Assembly: GCA_951213105.1 (NCBI GenBank)
Contig: OX578136.1
Location: 70,844,230 to 70,908,229, forward strand
Length of the DNA stretch: 64,000 nucleotides
Reading direction: 5' to 3'
From: Amaurobius ferox
Taxonomy: Eukaryota; Arthropoda; Arachnida; Araneae; Amaurobiidae
Shown: positions 38,666 through 50,390 of the stretch, one piece after another
Numbering within the stretch: the first letter of the stretch is position 1
Layout of the letters: every line of letters begins with the position of its first letter
Notes under the pieces: generated by a model
What the model was told of the DNA's origin: nothing
Database searches by the model: none
What the model saw: the letters and a program-made list of their open reading frames with translations, nothing else
Position numbers and translations under genes: made by a program

Positions 38666-38947
38666 CTTCTTCGACCTAGAACGTCCGACCTACCAGAAAA
38701 GTATAAGGTATCTGGTTGGACGGCCGGAAGCGCCATCTAATTTAGACCGGAACCCAGTGGGGGAAGCATCCACAGGGGCCGTACCCTCCTTCTCCTTTCA
38801 CCAACCACTCGGAAGGGCTTACGGACCCATATGTTTAACGTGATCGTACTCTGCGTGAACGCGGCGGGATTTTTGGCAGTGGCGGGAATCGAACCCGGGC
38901 CAACCGAGTGCAATTGCCGCACGTTAACCACTGGGCTGTTGCTCCCC
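38666..38947 (-). mobile_element. tRNA-derived SINE A, copy 3
   Basis: Full-length minus-strand copy. The B-box GGTTCGATTCC is in the head near 38885-38895, the body has gtttaacgtgatcgtactct, and the tail is a (GAA)n-like CTTCTTCTTC run on the plus strand. Flanks GCGCGTAGATTCTT (38652-38665) and GCGCGTAGAGTCTT (38948-38961) differ at one base. Confidence 0.92.
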
Positions 38948-38961
38948 GCGCGTAGAGTCTT

Positions 38962-39682
38962 ACGTCCTATATCGAAAGTGCCAAGCATCATAATCAGCAG
39001 GTTTTACTTCTACGTCATAAATATTTAGAGGTCGGTAAACAGTACAAGTGCCATATTTAAATATGATCCGTTTACAAGTTTCATCATTGTGGACATCTAA
39101 ATCATAGGTTGATGAGTGTGCTAATAGGAAATGGAGCCAGCTACTTAGATAATTCCGGGTTTATATGTAATTAAGAGAGGAAACACGTTGTGGCGAACTT
39201 TCCAATGAAAATTGCTTGATATTTACATTATCTCGAAAATCAAAATCACCTAGTACTTGTAGCATGGCATTGCAGTATTTGACAACTATAAACATGTGCT
39301 ATAGACACCTTCCACAGAAATTGCAAAGGACGCGAGGCGAAAGGCGATGTACAACCTTTATAATAACGCTTCGAAATCCAGACTATTGCATTGGATATTT
39401 TTAATTTTTGAATTGTTTTTAATATTCCATAGATAATAATGTAGCTTACAAAATGTAAGCATCACGCGCTTCATATTGAGTAATAATAATATTACCGTAG
39501 GGATGTTTACACAGTCGTTCATCTATAAAAGTAAATGTCCACATTATGCTTATCTAATCAGCGGTTTTTCTAAAATTTTAGAAAGTTGAAAAAGAACACG
39601 ACATGATAAATAAACATTTTTGTGCAAAAGCAAATTATTTGTATGAACGCAAACAATTCGTAATTACTAGTTTTATTGGAAT
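38962..39682. other. A+T-rich DNA, no supported feature
   Basis: No gene recognised. Short frames only. Confidence 0.5.
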
Positions 39683-40920
39683 ATTACTTTCCTTATATAC
39701 GTATTATAATGTATAAGGAAAGTACTGTGACTGGGTCGAAAATTCGAAATCGATTTTTCTAGCATTCCTAATCCCGAATCAAACGCTTTTGAGTTGATGT
39801 CTGTATGCGTGTGTGTGAGTATGTGTATGTGTGGGTGTCAGTGAGTCTAGATACGATGTCTCAAGAACGGATGAAGCGAATCGAATGACAATTTTGACAT
39901 TCCAGTATTCATTGATTGTAGTATTTGGTGCAAATACTACAATCAATGAATACTGGAAGCCTATTGTGTTTAAGCGTAATCAAATGTGCTAAACTTCCCC
40001 AAATTTTGAAATCAAATTTTGAAAAAATCATCAAAAATCAAAATCTGTAATGCAGTTACGTAAATAATCATTTCTGATGTATTTTTTCATTAACTTTTCA
40101 CTTTAGAACGCTATTGCACATTTTGCAAGTAAAGGTTTCAAAAAATAACATAAAACTAAAAAAAAAGTATTAACTATTGTGAAATATTAATTTTCATATG
40201 TAATATGATGCGATAAATCAGTTATCATCGTTCTTGTGGATTTAGCTCGTCGTTCCATTCACGAGAGAATATACTTTGGGCAATAGTTTTGTATTTGAAC
40301 GCCATTAATCGTTTATTTACTATACGAATAACTTATTTCTTCGTCTCTAACTCTTGTCGAAATTTTGGTGACAAATCTGGCGAAATATCGCCAACTTGGC
40401 GAGTTGTTTTAATGTTACCAAATTGACGAAAATGTCGCCAAATTGATAAGCATTACGGTAAATCGATAGAAATGACAACAAACTAATAAAAATTCAATAT
40501 CTTGGAAAGAACATAAAAACGATTATAAGAATAAGTTATGTCTCCTTTCGTCAGAAATACGTGGTGCCAAATTTGGTGGAGATGCCGCAAACCTGGCGAC
40601 TTTATAAGTATTGCCAGATTGTCGAAAATGTCGCCAAATTGATAAAAATGTCAGCAAATTGATAAAAATGACTCTAAATAAGAGGCTATGCTTGCAAATT
40701 AATAATTCCATCATATGACTGACATACCTTCAAGTATATAAGAAATGCATTTCTCTTCGTTTGTTTGTAATATATTTAGCGATACATATGGCTAACTTGG
40801 CTAATAGTCTAGCGAAATAACGTCACCTTGGCGATATTTAGCCCCAAATTGACGAAAATATCATCAACATTGGAAAAATGACGCCAAGCTAATGAAAATG
40901 ACGCCTAATTGATGAAGGTA
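39683..40920 (-). mobile_element. Repeat family Z, copy 5 (expanded interior)
   Basis: Minus-strand copy. The 3' hairpin (ATTACTTTCCTTATATACGT ... TATAAGGAAAGT) is at 39684-39722 and a (GT)n-like zone at 39805-39840. The GGCGA/TCGCC block is expanded from about 40370 to 40910. The usual 5' cap is absent and the copy runs directly into copy 6. It carries the 28-bp hairpin described separately. Confidence 0.8.
39900..39958. repeat. Perfect 28-bp hairpin, 3-nt loop
   Basis: Left arm 39900-39927 and right arm 39931-39958 are exact inverted complements around GTG. Other Z copies have only one arm here (a cactggaagc-type sequence once), so this is a local inverted duplication inside Z copy 5. Confidence 0.97.
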
Positions 40921-40930
40921 TTATTTAAAT

Positions 40931-42887
40931 ATTACTTTTCTTATATACATAGTATAATGTATAAGGAAAGTATCGTCACGGAGTCGAAAATTTGAATTAG
41001 AGTGTTCGACGGGAGAGCACGTGACAAGCATCCATGAACACAAATTAGACTTTTTTGAGGTAATGTATGCGTATGTGAGCACATATATGTGTGTGTGTGT
41101 GAGAGCATATATATGAGTGTGTGTGAGCATATATTTGTGTGTGTATGTGTGTGTGTGTGTCAGTAAGTCTATGGAGACTATATCTCATAAACGAATGAAG
41201 CGATTCGAACGAAATTTGGTACAAAAATCACAATCAGTGAATACTGGAAGTCTATTGTTTTTACACGCAAGCGAATGTTCAGAAGCCCTTAAATTTTGAA
41301 ATATTTTTTTTAAATCAACAAAGACTTAAAACATTCAATAAAGTTACGTAAATAATCGTATCCTATATAATCATTTATCTGAAAACGATTGACACAAACT
41401 TTAGAACTCTAGCATAAACCGTTCTCGAGTAAATACACTTTCTTCAAATAAATTTATCAAAAAGTCACATAAAATTACAAAAAGTTTTAACTATTATAAA
41501 ATCTATTCACTTTTCATACATAGTATTATGCAATATATTTAGTACCATCATTTTCGTGGATCTAGCTCATACTATTCAAGATAGAAGACACTTTCCATTC
41601 ACGAGAGAAGAAGCTTTGTAATTTGACGCCATTAGTCTTTCAACTACTGTAAGAATAACCTCTTTTCCATCCACAATACTTGGCGAAATTTTGGATACAA
41701 ATTTGGCGGAATATAGTCAATTAACGAGTTTTTAAACGTTGTCAAATTGATGAAAATATCGCCAAATTGATAAAAATGTCCCCGAATTGATAAAAATAAT
41801 GAAAATGCAATATCTTGGAAAGAATATAAGAATCTACTATAAGAGAAGAAACACTGGGTAATAGTTTAGTGTTTGGACCCTTTTAGTCATTTATCTACTA
41901 TAAGAATAACATTTTTCTTCTACCATAATGCTTGACGAAATTCTCCCAACGAATTTGTCAGAATATCGCCAACATGGCGAGTATTTCAAATATCGCCAAA
42001 TTGATGAAAATGTCGCCAAATCAATAAGAATGATTCTAAATCAATGGAAATGACAACTAATTAATGAAAATGCAAAATATTGGGAAGAATATAAGACTAA
42101 TTTGAGAAAAACCTATTTTTTTGTTTTGGCGAAATTCTAGCGAAGAATTTTAGCTATTCCAATTTTAGCATTTCGCTAATTTTGGCGATTTTTTTAAATG
42201 TTGCGAAATTGACAAAACTGTTTAAAAATTGATAAAAATATAATCAAATAAAAATGTTGTTAGATGATAAAAACGACGCCAAATGGGATGCAATATTTTG
42301 GAAATCTTTAATTTCACCATATGTTGGGCGTATCTTTTATAGGAAATGCTCTTCTAAATATTGCCAACTTGGCGATATTTAGAACCGCATTGACGAAAAT
42401 ATCATTACATTTTATTATATAACAAATACTCCTGATATTGAGCCCCACATATAAGAAAATATCGTCACCTTTTTTCCTATATGACATACTCTTTTAAATA
42501 TCCCCAACTTAGCAGATATTTACCTCCATCTTGACGAAAATACCGTCAAAATTGCAAAAATTACACCAAGTCGCCATAAAAATGATGCCTAAATGATGAA
42601 TCTATTATTTAAATATTTAAATATATGAGCCCAATTGAAGATGCTTAGTTTAGATTTGCTTAAAATATAAGTTATTTGAGTGCGAAATAGTTTTACATAT
42701 CGTCATCTAAAAAAATGTCAAATGTACGATTTAAAGTTACCAACACTGTGTAGTGAAGCTTTTCATCACTTTTCATCACTTTTCATCCTTAAAGAAGTAT
42801 GATATATGGAAATATATCATAAGGAATCACTGTTTATATAATATATCACTGTTTATATAAGGAAAGTCATGTGCTGCCCACATCAGA
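40931..42887 (-). mobile_element. Repeat family Z, copy 6 (long, internally amplified)
   Basis: Begins with the 3' hairpin (ATTACTTTTCTTATATACAT ... TATAAGGAAAGT) at 40931-40970, then GT-rich zones at 41087-41160 and the conserved middle. From about 41640 to 42600 come several diverged copies of the block tctactataagaataac ... cttgacgaaattt ... tcgccaaattgatgaaaatg ... aatgcaatatcttggaaag. It ends in the 5' cap at 42887. About 1.96 kb against ~0.92 kb for a standard copy. Confidence 0.8.
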
Positions 42888-43070
42888 TTTTTCTTAATAT
42901 CTGGACTATAGTGCTTATTGAGGATGCTATCAATATTGATAATTGTTAATTTAGAGTTCGGTGAAATAGAAGTTAATTCGGTACGAAATAGTTTTACATA
43001 TTTCCGTCCAAGCGCTAAATGTATAATCCAACGTTAGAAACACTGTGCCATGGATTTTTTCATTATTTTT

Positions 43071-43132
43071 TAACTGTGAAAGAAGTAAATTCATTTTATT
43101 GTATAAGGAAAGTCATGTGCTGCCCACATTAT
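43071..43132 (-). mobile_element. Extra Z 5'-terminal cap
   Basis: Sixty-odd bases of the Z 5' end only (agtaaattcattttattg ... aaagtcatgtgctgcccaca), about 185 bp beyond the cap of copy 6. Confidence 0.7.
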
Positions 43133-43900
43133 ATTATTTTCTATTGAGAAACCATTCTTACCTTTCTTTCTGGTTCAGAAACGAACATGATATTGGACCT
43201 TTGCAGCGGAATTTTGCGCTCTGCATAACAATGTCGGAAGGCTAATAAGGGGAGAATGTATGTATATGAGAATTGAGAAAATTTCTTACTAAGAAATTTC
43301 TTGTCAAAATGTCATGTTTACAAAATAAAAAATGAACTGGAATTTCGTAACTTATTCTTCATAGTCAAAACATTCATAGTATATATTTCGTAATGCAGTT
43401 GATCGCTTACAAAATTTATTTTGTTGCATGGGCCTAATACATGTGCATCTCCACACTTTGGATATTTCGACTTCCAAACGTTATATCTGTGAAAAGCAGC
43501 CTCTCGTAAAAAAAAATTGCAATTTTATTCAAAGATAACAAGCGGGAGAGGAAATACTAGGAATTATATCAAAACTTCTGTAAATTTATCTTGCATGCGA
43601 AATAATGTATTTCTTTGTAAGCAAAGATTGAAATGTATTATAAGAATAATACCAATTTAAAAAAAATCGTAATGCACTGGGGCGATGCATAAAGGGCATA
43701 TCTGCAATGGCTTGTTAAAAAAGTTTTTCACAAGCAGTCTATCTACAGCTTAGAGACGGAATGGAATATAAGAAAATTCCTTGAATTCATACAGAATTGC
43801 TTTTGATTGAATTATTCATAACTTCTATAGAATTGTTCGAATGTAAGTTTGGAAAATATAAGAGAAAGAAAAACGAGTATGGAAAAGTATGAAAGTATGG
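43133..43900. other. A+T-rich DNA, no supported feature
   Basis: No gene or recognised repeat. Confidence 0.5.
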
Positions 43901-43901
43901 G

Positions 43902-43902
43902 A

Positions 43903-43957
<55 letters not shown>
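43902..43957. repeat. (TA)n followed by (TG)n microsatellite
   Basis: A TA run to about 43924, then a TG run to about 43957. Open frames here translate the repeat. Confidence 0.97.
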
Positions 43958-43959
<2 letters not shown>

Positions 43960-44258
43960 AGATACTTATTTGCGAGTGGGTTTGTAAAGCATAACTTAGA
44001 TTCTTTAACACTATGTAATATTAAAATTTTTTCCAAAAAGATAATTTGAATTTTAAAGTTAATATTTTGTAAATTATATTATATATCACTAGTGGTGAGT
44101 TGACAATCATAAGGTACTTTAATGGAAAACCGTGACATTTTAACCAGAAATAAATTATTTTTCTTAAATTCCAATATTATTTTGAAAAGAAAAACTAAAT
44201 AAATAACCATAAGATTTATAAATCTGGGTTGGGTAGCGTATGAAAAATTCGACAGACT

Positions 44259-44425
44259 CAAATTGTATTTTTATATCTGACATGATTCATATTGTGTTGA
44301 TGTTGAAACCCAGACCGTCCGACCTACCAGAAAGGTGTAAGGTAACTGTTTGGACGGTCGGGAAGTGATGATTCATATTGTGTGAACAAATTGTATTTTT
44401 ATATCTGGCATGATTCATATTGTGT
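44259..44425. repeat. Short duplication split by SINE A fragment
   Basis: A ~39-bp sequence (caaattgtatttttatatct then a catgattcatattgtgt end) occurs at 44259-44297 and again near 44387-44425, with the SINE A fragment and its duplicated target between them. Confidence 0.8.
44298..44367 (-). mobile_element. 5'-truncated SINE A insertion
   Basis: Seventy bases of SINE A tail (RC of tgttgaaacccagaccgtcc and following). A perfect 16-bp target-site duplication ATGATTCATATTGTGT flanks it (44282-44297 and 44368-44383). Truncation at the head side is as expected for LINE-driven reverse transcription. Confidence 0.9.
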
Positions 44426-44886
44426 GAAATGGTATACGGTGTTCCCCAAAAGTACTCGAGCACCCAATAATTCTGCAAAGAATGGTCCATGAGTGGGCAT
44501 GTTAGGTCTAATGCAAAGTCCACTTTGACGACAAGAGCTTGCAATTTCGTCCCAGTAGCTCAACACTAGAGCATCGGCTGACCAGTTTGGAGATTCAGGG
44601 TTCGATTCCTTGTTGGGTCAATAAGGCTCTTTACAATGACGTCCGTATAAATGAACCCTGTAGGATAGTGCAAAGGTGTCGGTGATCTAAAAGGGACCCT
44701 AGTACAACTAGTACTAATTCAGTGGACACTGGAAGACAGAGTGCCGATTTCAAATTGAGAGGATAATGACCACGCAGGGTAAAAATAGTAGTAGCAGGAG
44801 GCTAACCTGAAGTAAAAATAGCAGGAGGTGGACAAATGGTGTATCAATGGTGGTCACCATTGTCATAATACACCGTATACCATTTC
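44426..44886. repeat. 17-bp perfect inverted repeat flanking SINE C copy 1
   Basis: GAAATGGTATACGGTGT (44426-44442) and ACACCGTATACCATTTC (44870-44886) are exact complements 461 bp apart end to end. They might be terminal inverted repeats of a small element that captured or carries the SINE. A near-palindrome CAATGGTGGTCACCATTG lies at 44846-44863. Confidence 0.85.
44549..44800 (+). mobile_element. tRNA-derived SINE C, copy 1
   Basis: The head has an A-box-like TAGCTCAACACTAGAGCATC (44556-44575) and a B-box GGTTCGATTCC (44599-44609). A body follows with aataaggctctttacaatga. Copy 2 lies 424 bp downstream, and both are preceded by the same agtccactt-gacgacaagagc sequence, so the pair arose by tandem duplication of a larger unit. 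It does not fold as a good tRNA around the anticodon arm. Confidence 0.65.
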
Positions 44887-44971
44887 TGTATACAATTGGC
44901 AGTTGCCGGACAATCTGACATTAAAGGGTAGAGAATGCAGAGTCCACTTCGACGATAAGAGCTTGCAATTC

Positions 44972-45200
44972 CGTCCCAGTAGCTCAACTGTTGAGCGTCG
45001 GCTGCTCAGTTCTCCCCAAACCGGGTTCGATTCCCGGTTTGGGCAGTAACGCTCTTTACACTATCTATAAAAAAGTGGTCGTGCTCAATCGAATAAAGAC
45101 AACTGCGGTGCTCTAAGTTGAACAATTAAAAAGTTAGGATTAAGAACTCGGCGACGAAACAGGAAAGATAATGAGAGCCAATTAAGAATTGTAGAGCATT
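44972..45200 (+). mobile_element. tRNA-derived SINE C, copy 2
   Basis: Cleaner head than copy 1: CCAGTAGCTCAACTGTTGAG with a D-arm-like stem (gctc/gagc), and a perfect 5-bp T-stem in CCGGGTTCGATTCCCGG (45021-45037). A body follows with agtaacgctctttacact. The anticodon arm region does not pair convincingly, so I prefer SINE or tRNA pseudogene over a functional tRNA. End approximate. Confidence 0.65.
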
Positions 45201-47235
45201 GTCGAATTAGATTTCAGGAGTCGTATAAAAAGTTAATTTCGCTGGATAACATTTCCATTCAAAAACTTATATGTACCCATCTTAACAACAGTGTTATGCA
45301 GTCTCTAATTATTCTACGGAAACGTCAATGGTGATATCTCGAGCAATTTTAATTGTATGACAATAAAATTTTCTTTGTTTGATTAATTAGACAATGGGAA
45401 ATATTTTCATATTTAACGTTTTTTACTAGAAGACCATATACAATTTTGAATTTATTTTTCTTACACAAATATACACTTTTACATACTAAAATGTGTTACA
45501 TGATTAAAATGTGCATACTGTGATAACCTAAATTTATGAACTTAATTTATTTCTTAAATTATTACCATGGGTACACGATTAATCATTTAATATAAATTTA
45601 GTCAAGAGATATTTTTGAAACAGCCTGTATAATGAAATAATCGCTCTCAAATCAAATCACATCAAATATTTAAGTAATATATGAGTAACCGTGTATAAGC
45701 AACTTGCAATTCTAACTTTGAAAGCAAATAGACATATTTACATCTATATCGTAAATGTAGTATGCCAATTGATGAAAAAGTTCATTGGTTTCTCATATAT
45801 AAATATTTTGGCACATATGTTGCATTTGTACGTATTAAACATGCATGTAATGAATATTCTTCTCTAATTACAGCATTAATTATAATATCCACTCAATAAC
45901 AATACGAGGACGATGTAAGAGGAGAAAATGAAAACAAAACACTTTTAATTAGTGTTGCTACAGTAAAAAATAGAGACACTTTCATTTTTGCTCTATTGCC
46001 ACCGGTTTAATAATTATGTTATATGTTATTTTTAATCCATCAACGTTGAGGAACAATTTTGGCAATCATAAATATTCATTGGATGAAATGTTTCCAGAAA
46101 TATTAGCTCAATTATGTAGAATCATTTGACTAAATAAGTTTGCAAAACATTAATTAATTTGGTGTGGCTGGTCAAACTAAATATTTTCATTAATAATATT
46201 TGAATATTCATACAATAAAGAAAATACAGTTAAGGTCTTAGAGAAATTTATAAAAAATTGTACGAAACTGTTTTTTTACTAATTATTAGTATATAAAAGT
46301 GGTGTTTGTGAATTTAAATTAAAACATATGTTATTGTGAAATCGCATTTTTAATTAAAGTGTAAATAGGATAAATAAGGATAAATAAATAATTAAATAAA
46401 TAATGTTTTTTATGCTCTTAGTAAGCAGCGAAAAATAAAATGCTGGTGAAAGAAATACACCAAATTGTAAAAGTGCTGAAGTAGATTTCACTAACATCTT
46501 AACACAATAGTTTCAAATATGCACATACAAATACGACTGTGCGTACGAATATTAATAGCTCTGAAATGCACAGTCATAAAACTTTTATTAACTATGCATG
46601 CCAAGTATTAGTACAAAATGATGAAATGCGAATTTTCTACATTGAATATATAGTTTATGCATTTTAGACACATTATTAGTAAGCAGCGTCTGCATACACT
46701 TATACTTAGACTGTCTCGTAAATCATCTTGAGTGTGTGACTCATTTACTCAAGTCGGTTATCAATAATAGTAAATTATGTTTATATGTTTATATATCTGT
46801 TTTTTGGTAGCGTAATTAAAAATCTAAGAGCCCCACATCAACGGAATTTGATACAGAGATTCTTTAATCCAGGCTCAAAAACAAGCCGAAAAAAATGTTT
46901 TTTTTTTCATTTGAATTAGTTTATGGTTGTTAGTAAATATTATACTAGCACTTTGAGCGATTTTCTCACAAATAATTTCCTTAACGATTGAAATTATCGT
47001 AAAGTTTCTATTTTACGGGGAGTTATCATTACAAAATAAGCTTGTTTAATAAATTACGTTTTGATTAATTCTTATTATTTATATGTTGTATGTTATGCCA
47101 TGTAAGTAGGAGGAAGAAAAAGAGAGAAAATGTTTTTTCCAAATGCAAAATCTGGTGTTAATTGAACTTTAAAAAAATAATTGTTTTTTTAAATCCATAT
47201 AATTGAATTTACATTGGAAACCATAATAATTGGAT
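45201..47235. other. A+T-rich DNA, no supported feature
   Basis: Two kilobases without a coding frame worth noting or a recognised repeat. Confidence 0.5.
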
Positions 47236-47372
47236 TTGCAGGTGTCGAAAGCCCAGACCGTCCGGCTCATCCTAGAACATAGAGCAGCAAGGTGGGCGGG
47301 TGGGGATTTACAGGCGTGGAATTTTTTTCAAACATTAATCAAACATAATATGGATTTCTTATAAGTACAATA
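47236..47372. other. Possible SINE tail fragment
   Basis: cgaaagcccagaccgtccgg (47249-47268) resembles the minus-strand SINE A tail, but the following bases do not match the body. Weak. Confidence 0.3.
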
Positions 47373-47610
47373 TTACTTATAAAAATTAAAAATTAAATAA
47401 AATAAAATAAAAAGTAATAGTCATAAAATAAAATAAAAATAGTAATAGTAAGATAGTAAGTATAAAATTACTTATAAAAATTAAAAATAAAATAAAATGA
47501 AATAAAAAAGTAATAGTAATAAAATAAAATTAAAATAGTAGTAGTAAGTACAAAATTACTTATAAAAATTAAAAATAAAATGAAATAAAATAAAAAGAAG
47601 TAATGTACAA
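47373..47610 (+). repeat. A-rich tandem repeat, ~90 bp units
   Basis: ttacttataaaaattaaaaa recurs at 47373, 47468 and 47556, followed each time by AAATAAAATA-type runs and agtaatag motifs. No C-containing coding frame. Confidence 0.85.
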
Positions 47611-49520
47611 CTATAAAAAAGTATAAAAAACAACTACAATGTCTATTATATTTTTACATCAGATTTCCCGTCAGTGTGCGTGAATGTGCTTGAGTATATG
47701 CATGCTAACACATTTGATTTCGTATATGTGGCCCTCGGCCTAATTCAAGTGCGGTCGGTTCTTGGGAGGTACACATCTTTTAAACTAAAAAATGAATTAT
47801 TGAATTGGAATCTCGTTATTGAAAAACCGTACATAAATGATGTTTGGCTGTAAAATACAAGTTGCAATACTTTCTATTTCTAATATAATCATGCTGATAC
47901 ATTTTTTTGTTATTTAGTAACTGGCGAAAAAAAATGGCAGTATAGATGAAGCAAATCATTCGGAAAATCCATTAAAAATATTTTTTGTCGTGGATCCAAT
48001 TAAAATCATCGTGCACAGTGGGAAATATTCGAGCTTTTAAAGTCATTTTAATATCTCGAATCAGGTTTTCGTCATTTTATTCAGCAAAACAAAAGTGATA
48101 AATGAATCCGAAAATAGGGCTTACATTTTTGCATGAAATAATGTTTCAATTTTAATTTAATAGTAATCGTAATAAATACTATCATATCGTAAAGCTGAAG
48201 CGAGAAATACCAGTTTTATTTGCTATGTTTATTTTCGGATCATAATGTTTACTTCTCCTGTCATTTGACGGGCTATATAACTAGGGTCGATTTTCCCGAT
48301 GAGCAAAGCAAGCAAATGCTGGGAGTCGCAAATAGTTAAAGTACCAGTTTCTTTACCTTATCAACATTTCATATATTTTTTTAATATTCTGGGGCCCATA
48401 AAATGTTATTGAAAATTCTGATAATCATGTTCAATTTATAAAAAAAGTCTTATTTAAAGTACATTGAAAATATGTGATTTTAAAACGATATATATTAATA
48501 GTTTATTTGATCACTTCCATGTTTTTTAATTGGGGGTTCTCTTTAGGTAGTGAAATAATGTTTACTTTCAAGAAATGCATGTGAAAGTTGGGAGTGTATA
48601 AAACGTTAGTTAGATGACTTGATTCCACATGACTATTACAGCAAGTATAAAAGTGATCGGGAAAAATTTCAAATATGGCAGAATTTTCTGGTGTATATTT
48701 TGAATCGACATTAATTTTGCCATATCAAGTTCAAATTTCATTTTATCTGTCATTTGATTTTATTTATGGCCTGAAGAGCCACTTGTCCATTCTTGATTGG
48801 TAGCCATTTGGACAGTCATATGTTAAGTCCTAAATAGGTAGTAGTTATCAGCCACCCTACTGAGCATGAGACTGCTCAAAATATGAAATAAAATATTTAT
48901 GGTGAATGTTAACATGTACCGCTAATATTACATAGATATATTTTATATAAAAAATGCTTTCATTTAATTGTTGTCCTAGAAGGGCGTCCAATCCCCTGAA
49001 CATTGCATCCAATAAAGAATTAACTAGATAAAATACGTAGAAAAATATAAATAATCAAACATTTAAACAACAAATAATGTACTTAAGACTTAAGCTTAAA
49101 AAATGTACAATCTGTTTCAAAGATATGTTGAATTCAGTTTTTATTTTATTTTCGAGGATTTTTGCATATGTGGCCTGCAAGCATCTAATTGATCATGTAG
49201 TCCTTGGTTTACAAAAAAAAAAGTTGCTTTAAAAAGTTGAACTAGGTTTGGAAATTAAAATATAACTGTTTATTGGTATCTTTCATGACCTAACAATTTA
49301 CAAACAATTACTTAGTTGCTTTCAACTTTCCATAAGCAAATGGTTGATCTTTGCCCAAATAACTTACATGTACGTACCTCAGTATTACCTTTCGAATCCT
49401 ATTTTGTATTTCAACTCAATACGAGTACAGATCTGAGTGAAGATATTATGGAAACGATACTTTAAGAAATTAGATCATTTTTAAAGAACAGTTTAAATTT
49501 TCAGAAATGAAAATTCGTTA
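47611..49520. other. A+T-rich DNA, no supported feature
   Basis: No gene or clear transposon. A less A+T-rich patch at 48765-48880 is unassigned. Confidence 0.5.
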
Positions 49521-49524
49521 GCTA

Positions 49525-50145
49525 GAAAGTTCGAGTTCGATTTCCGGCTCTGCTCAATCAATCCCCACGTTTACTTGGAGTACGGGCACGTTAAATATGT
49601 GGGTCCGTAATTATTTCCGAAAGGTTGTAAGTCTTTCCGATAGTATTTCTATTAGGGACCGGGTAACCCAGATATTAAGGTACAGGGATTCAACATGGAG
49701 GATCCGAATTTGATTCCCGGCTCTTCGCAAACAATTCCCGCTACGACGCGGAGTACGGGTACGTTAGTGGGCCCTAAAGTCCTTTCGAGAAATTAATGGC
49801 AGAGGAATGAATATATGGTCCTTTTCTTTCTTTTTTGCGACCCAGACCGTCCCAGGGACCATACACAGTGACCGTATCATCCTTTTCCTACCGTCCAACT
49901 TTTCTAAAATAATTTAGGATCCACATATTTTACTTGCCTGTACTTCGCGAGGACACGGGAACAGTTGGGGGAAGATACGGTAATCGAACTCCAGTCCTCA
50001 ACATTCAATCCCCATGGGGTGCCCAGCCTATGGTACGGTTCCTGTTCATGTCACCCCACTTGGTTCCGGTGTAAATTGGGTGGCTCTTCCTCAACAGCCA
50101 AAACATATACCTTGATTTTCAGCTTACCCGGACGGCCTAGGTCAA
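49525..50145. repeat. Cluster of diverged SINE A relics
   Basis: At least four pieces: 49530-49645 plus strand (cgagttcgatttccggctct, gttaaatatgtgggtccgta); 49655-49795 plus strand (gaatttgattcccggctctt, gcggagtacgggtacgtta); 49840-49995 minus strand (gacccagaccgtccc ... ggtaatcgaactcc); and 50052-50140 plus strand (ccccacttggttccggtgta, aaattgggtggctcttcc). Boundaries are approximate. Open frames inside are incidental. Confidence 0.7.
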
Positions 50146-50390
50146 AAAAATAAAAAAATTATGGTTCCCGTTCGTACACTGTAAGATTGAACTCGCAGCA
50201 GCATTTACCAACAGCCAGTTTTTCAAGCCATCGAGCACTTTATAGAAACCATCATGTTAGATAGCAAAAAAAAAATAAAAGTAAATAAAAAGCCCACTCT
50301 CTTCAGCGTATTTATTTTGAAAGATCTATTCATCAGTTTACGTAGGAAATAGGTTTCAGAGAGGTTCTAGAGAGATTCACTGTCGATGTT

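Noticed and set aside
44972..45045. Functional tRNA gene
   Set aside because: A- and B-boxes and the T-stem are good, but the anticodon arm does not pair convincingly, there is a sister copy with a shared body, and SINE-like sequence follows.
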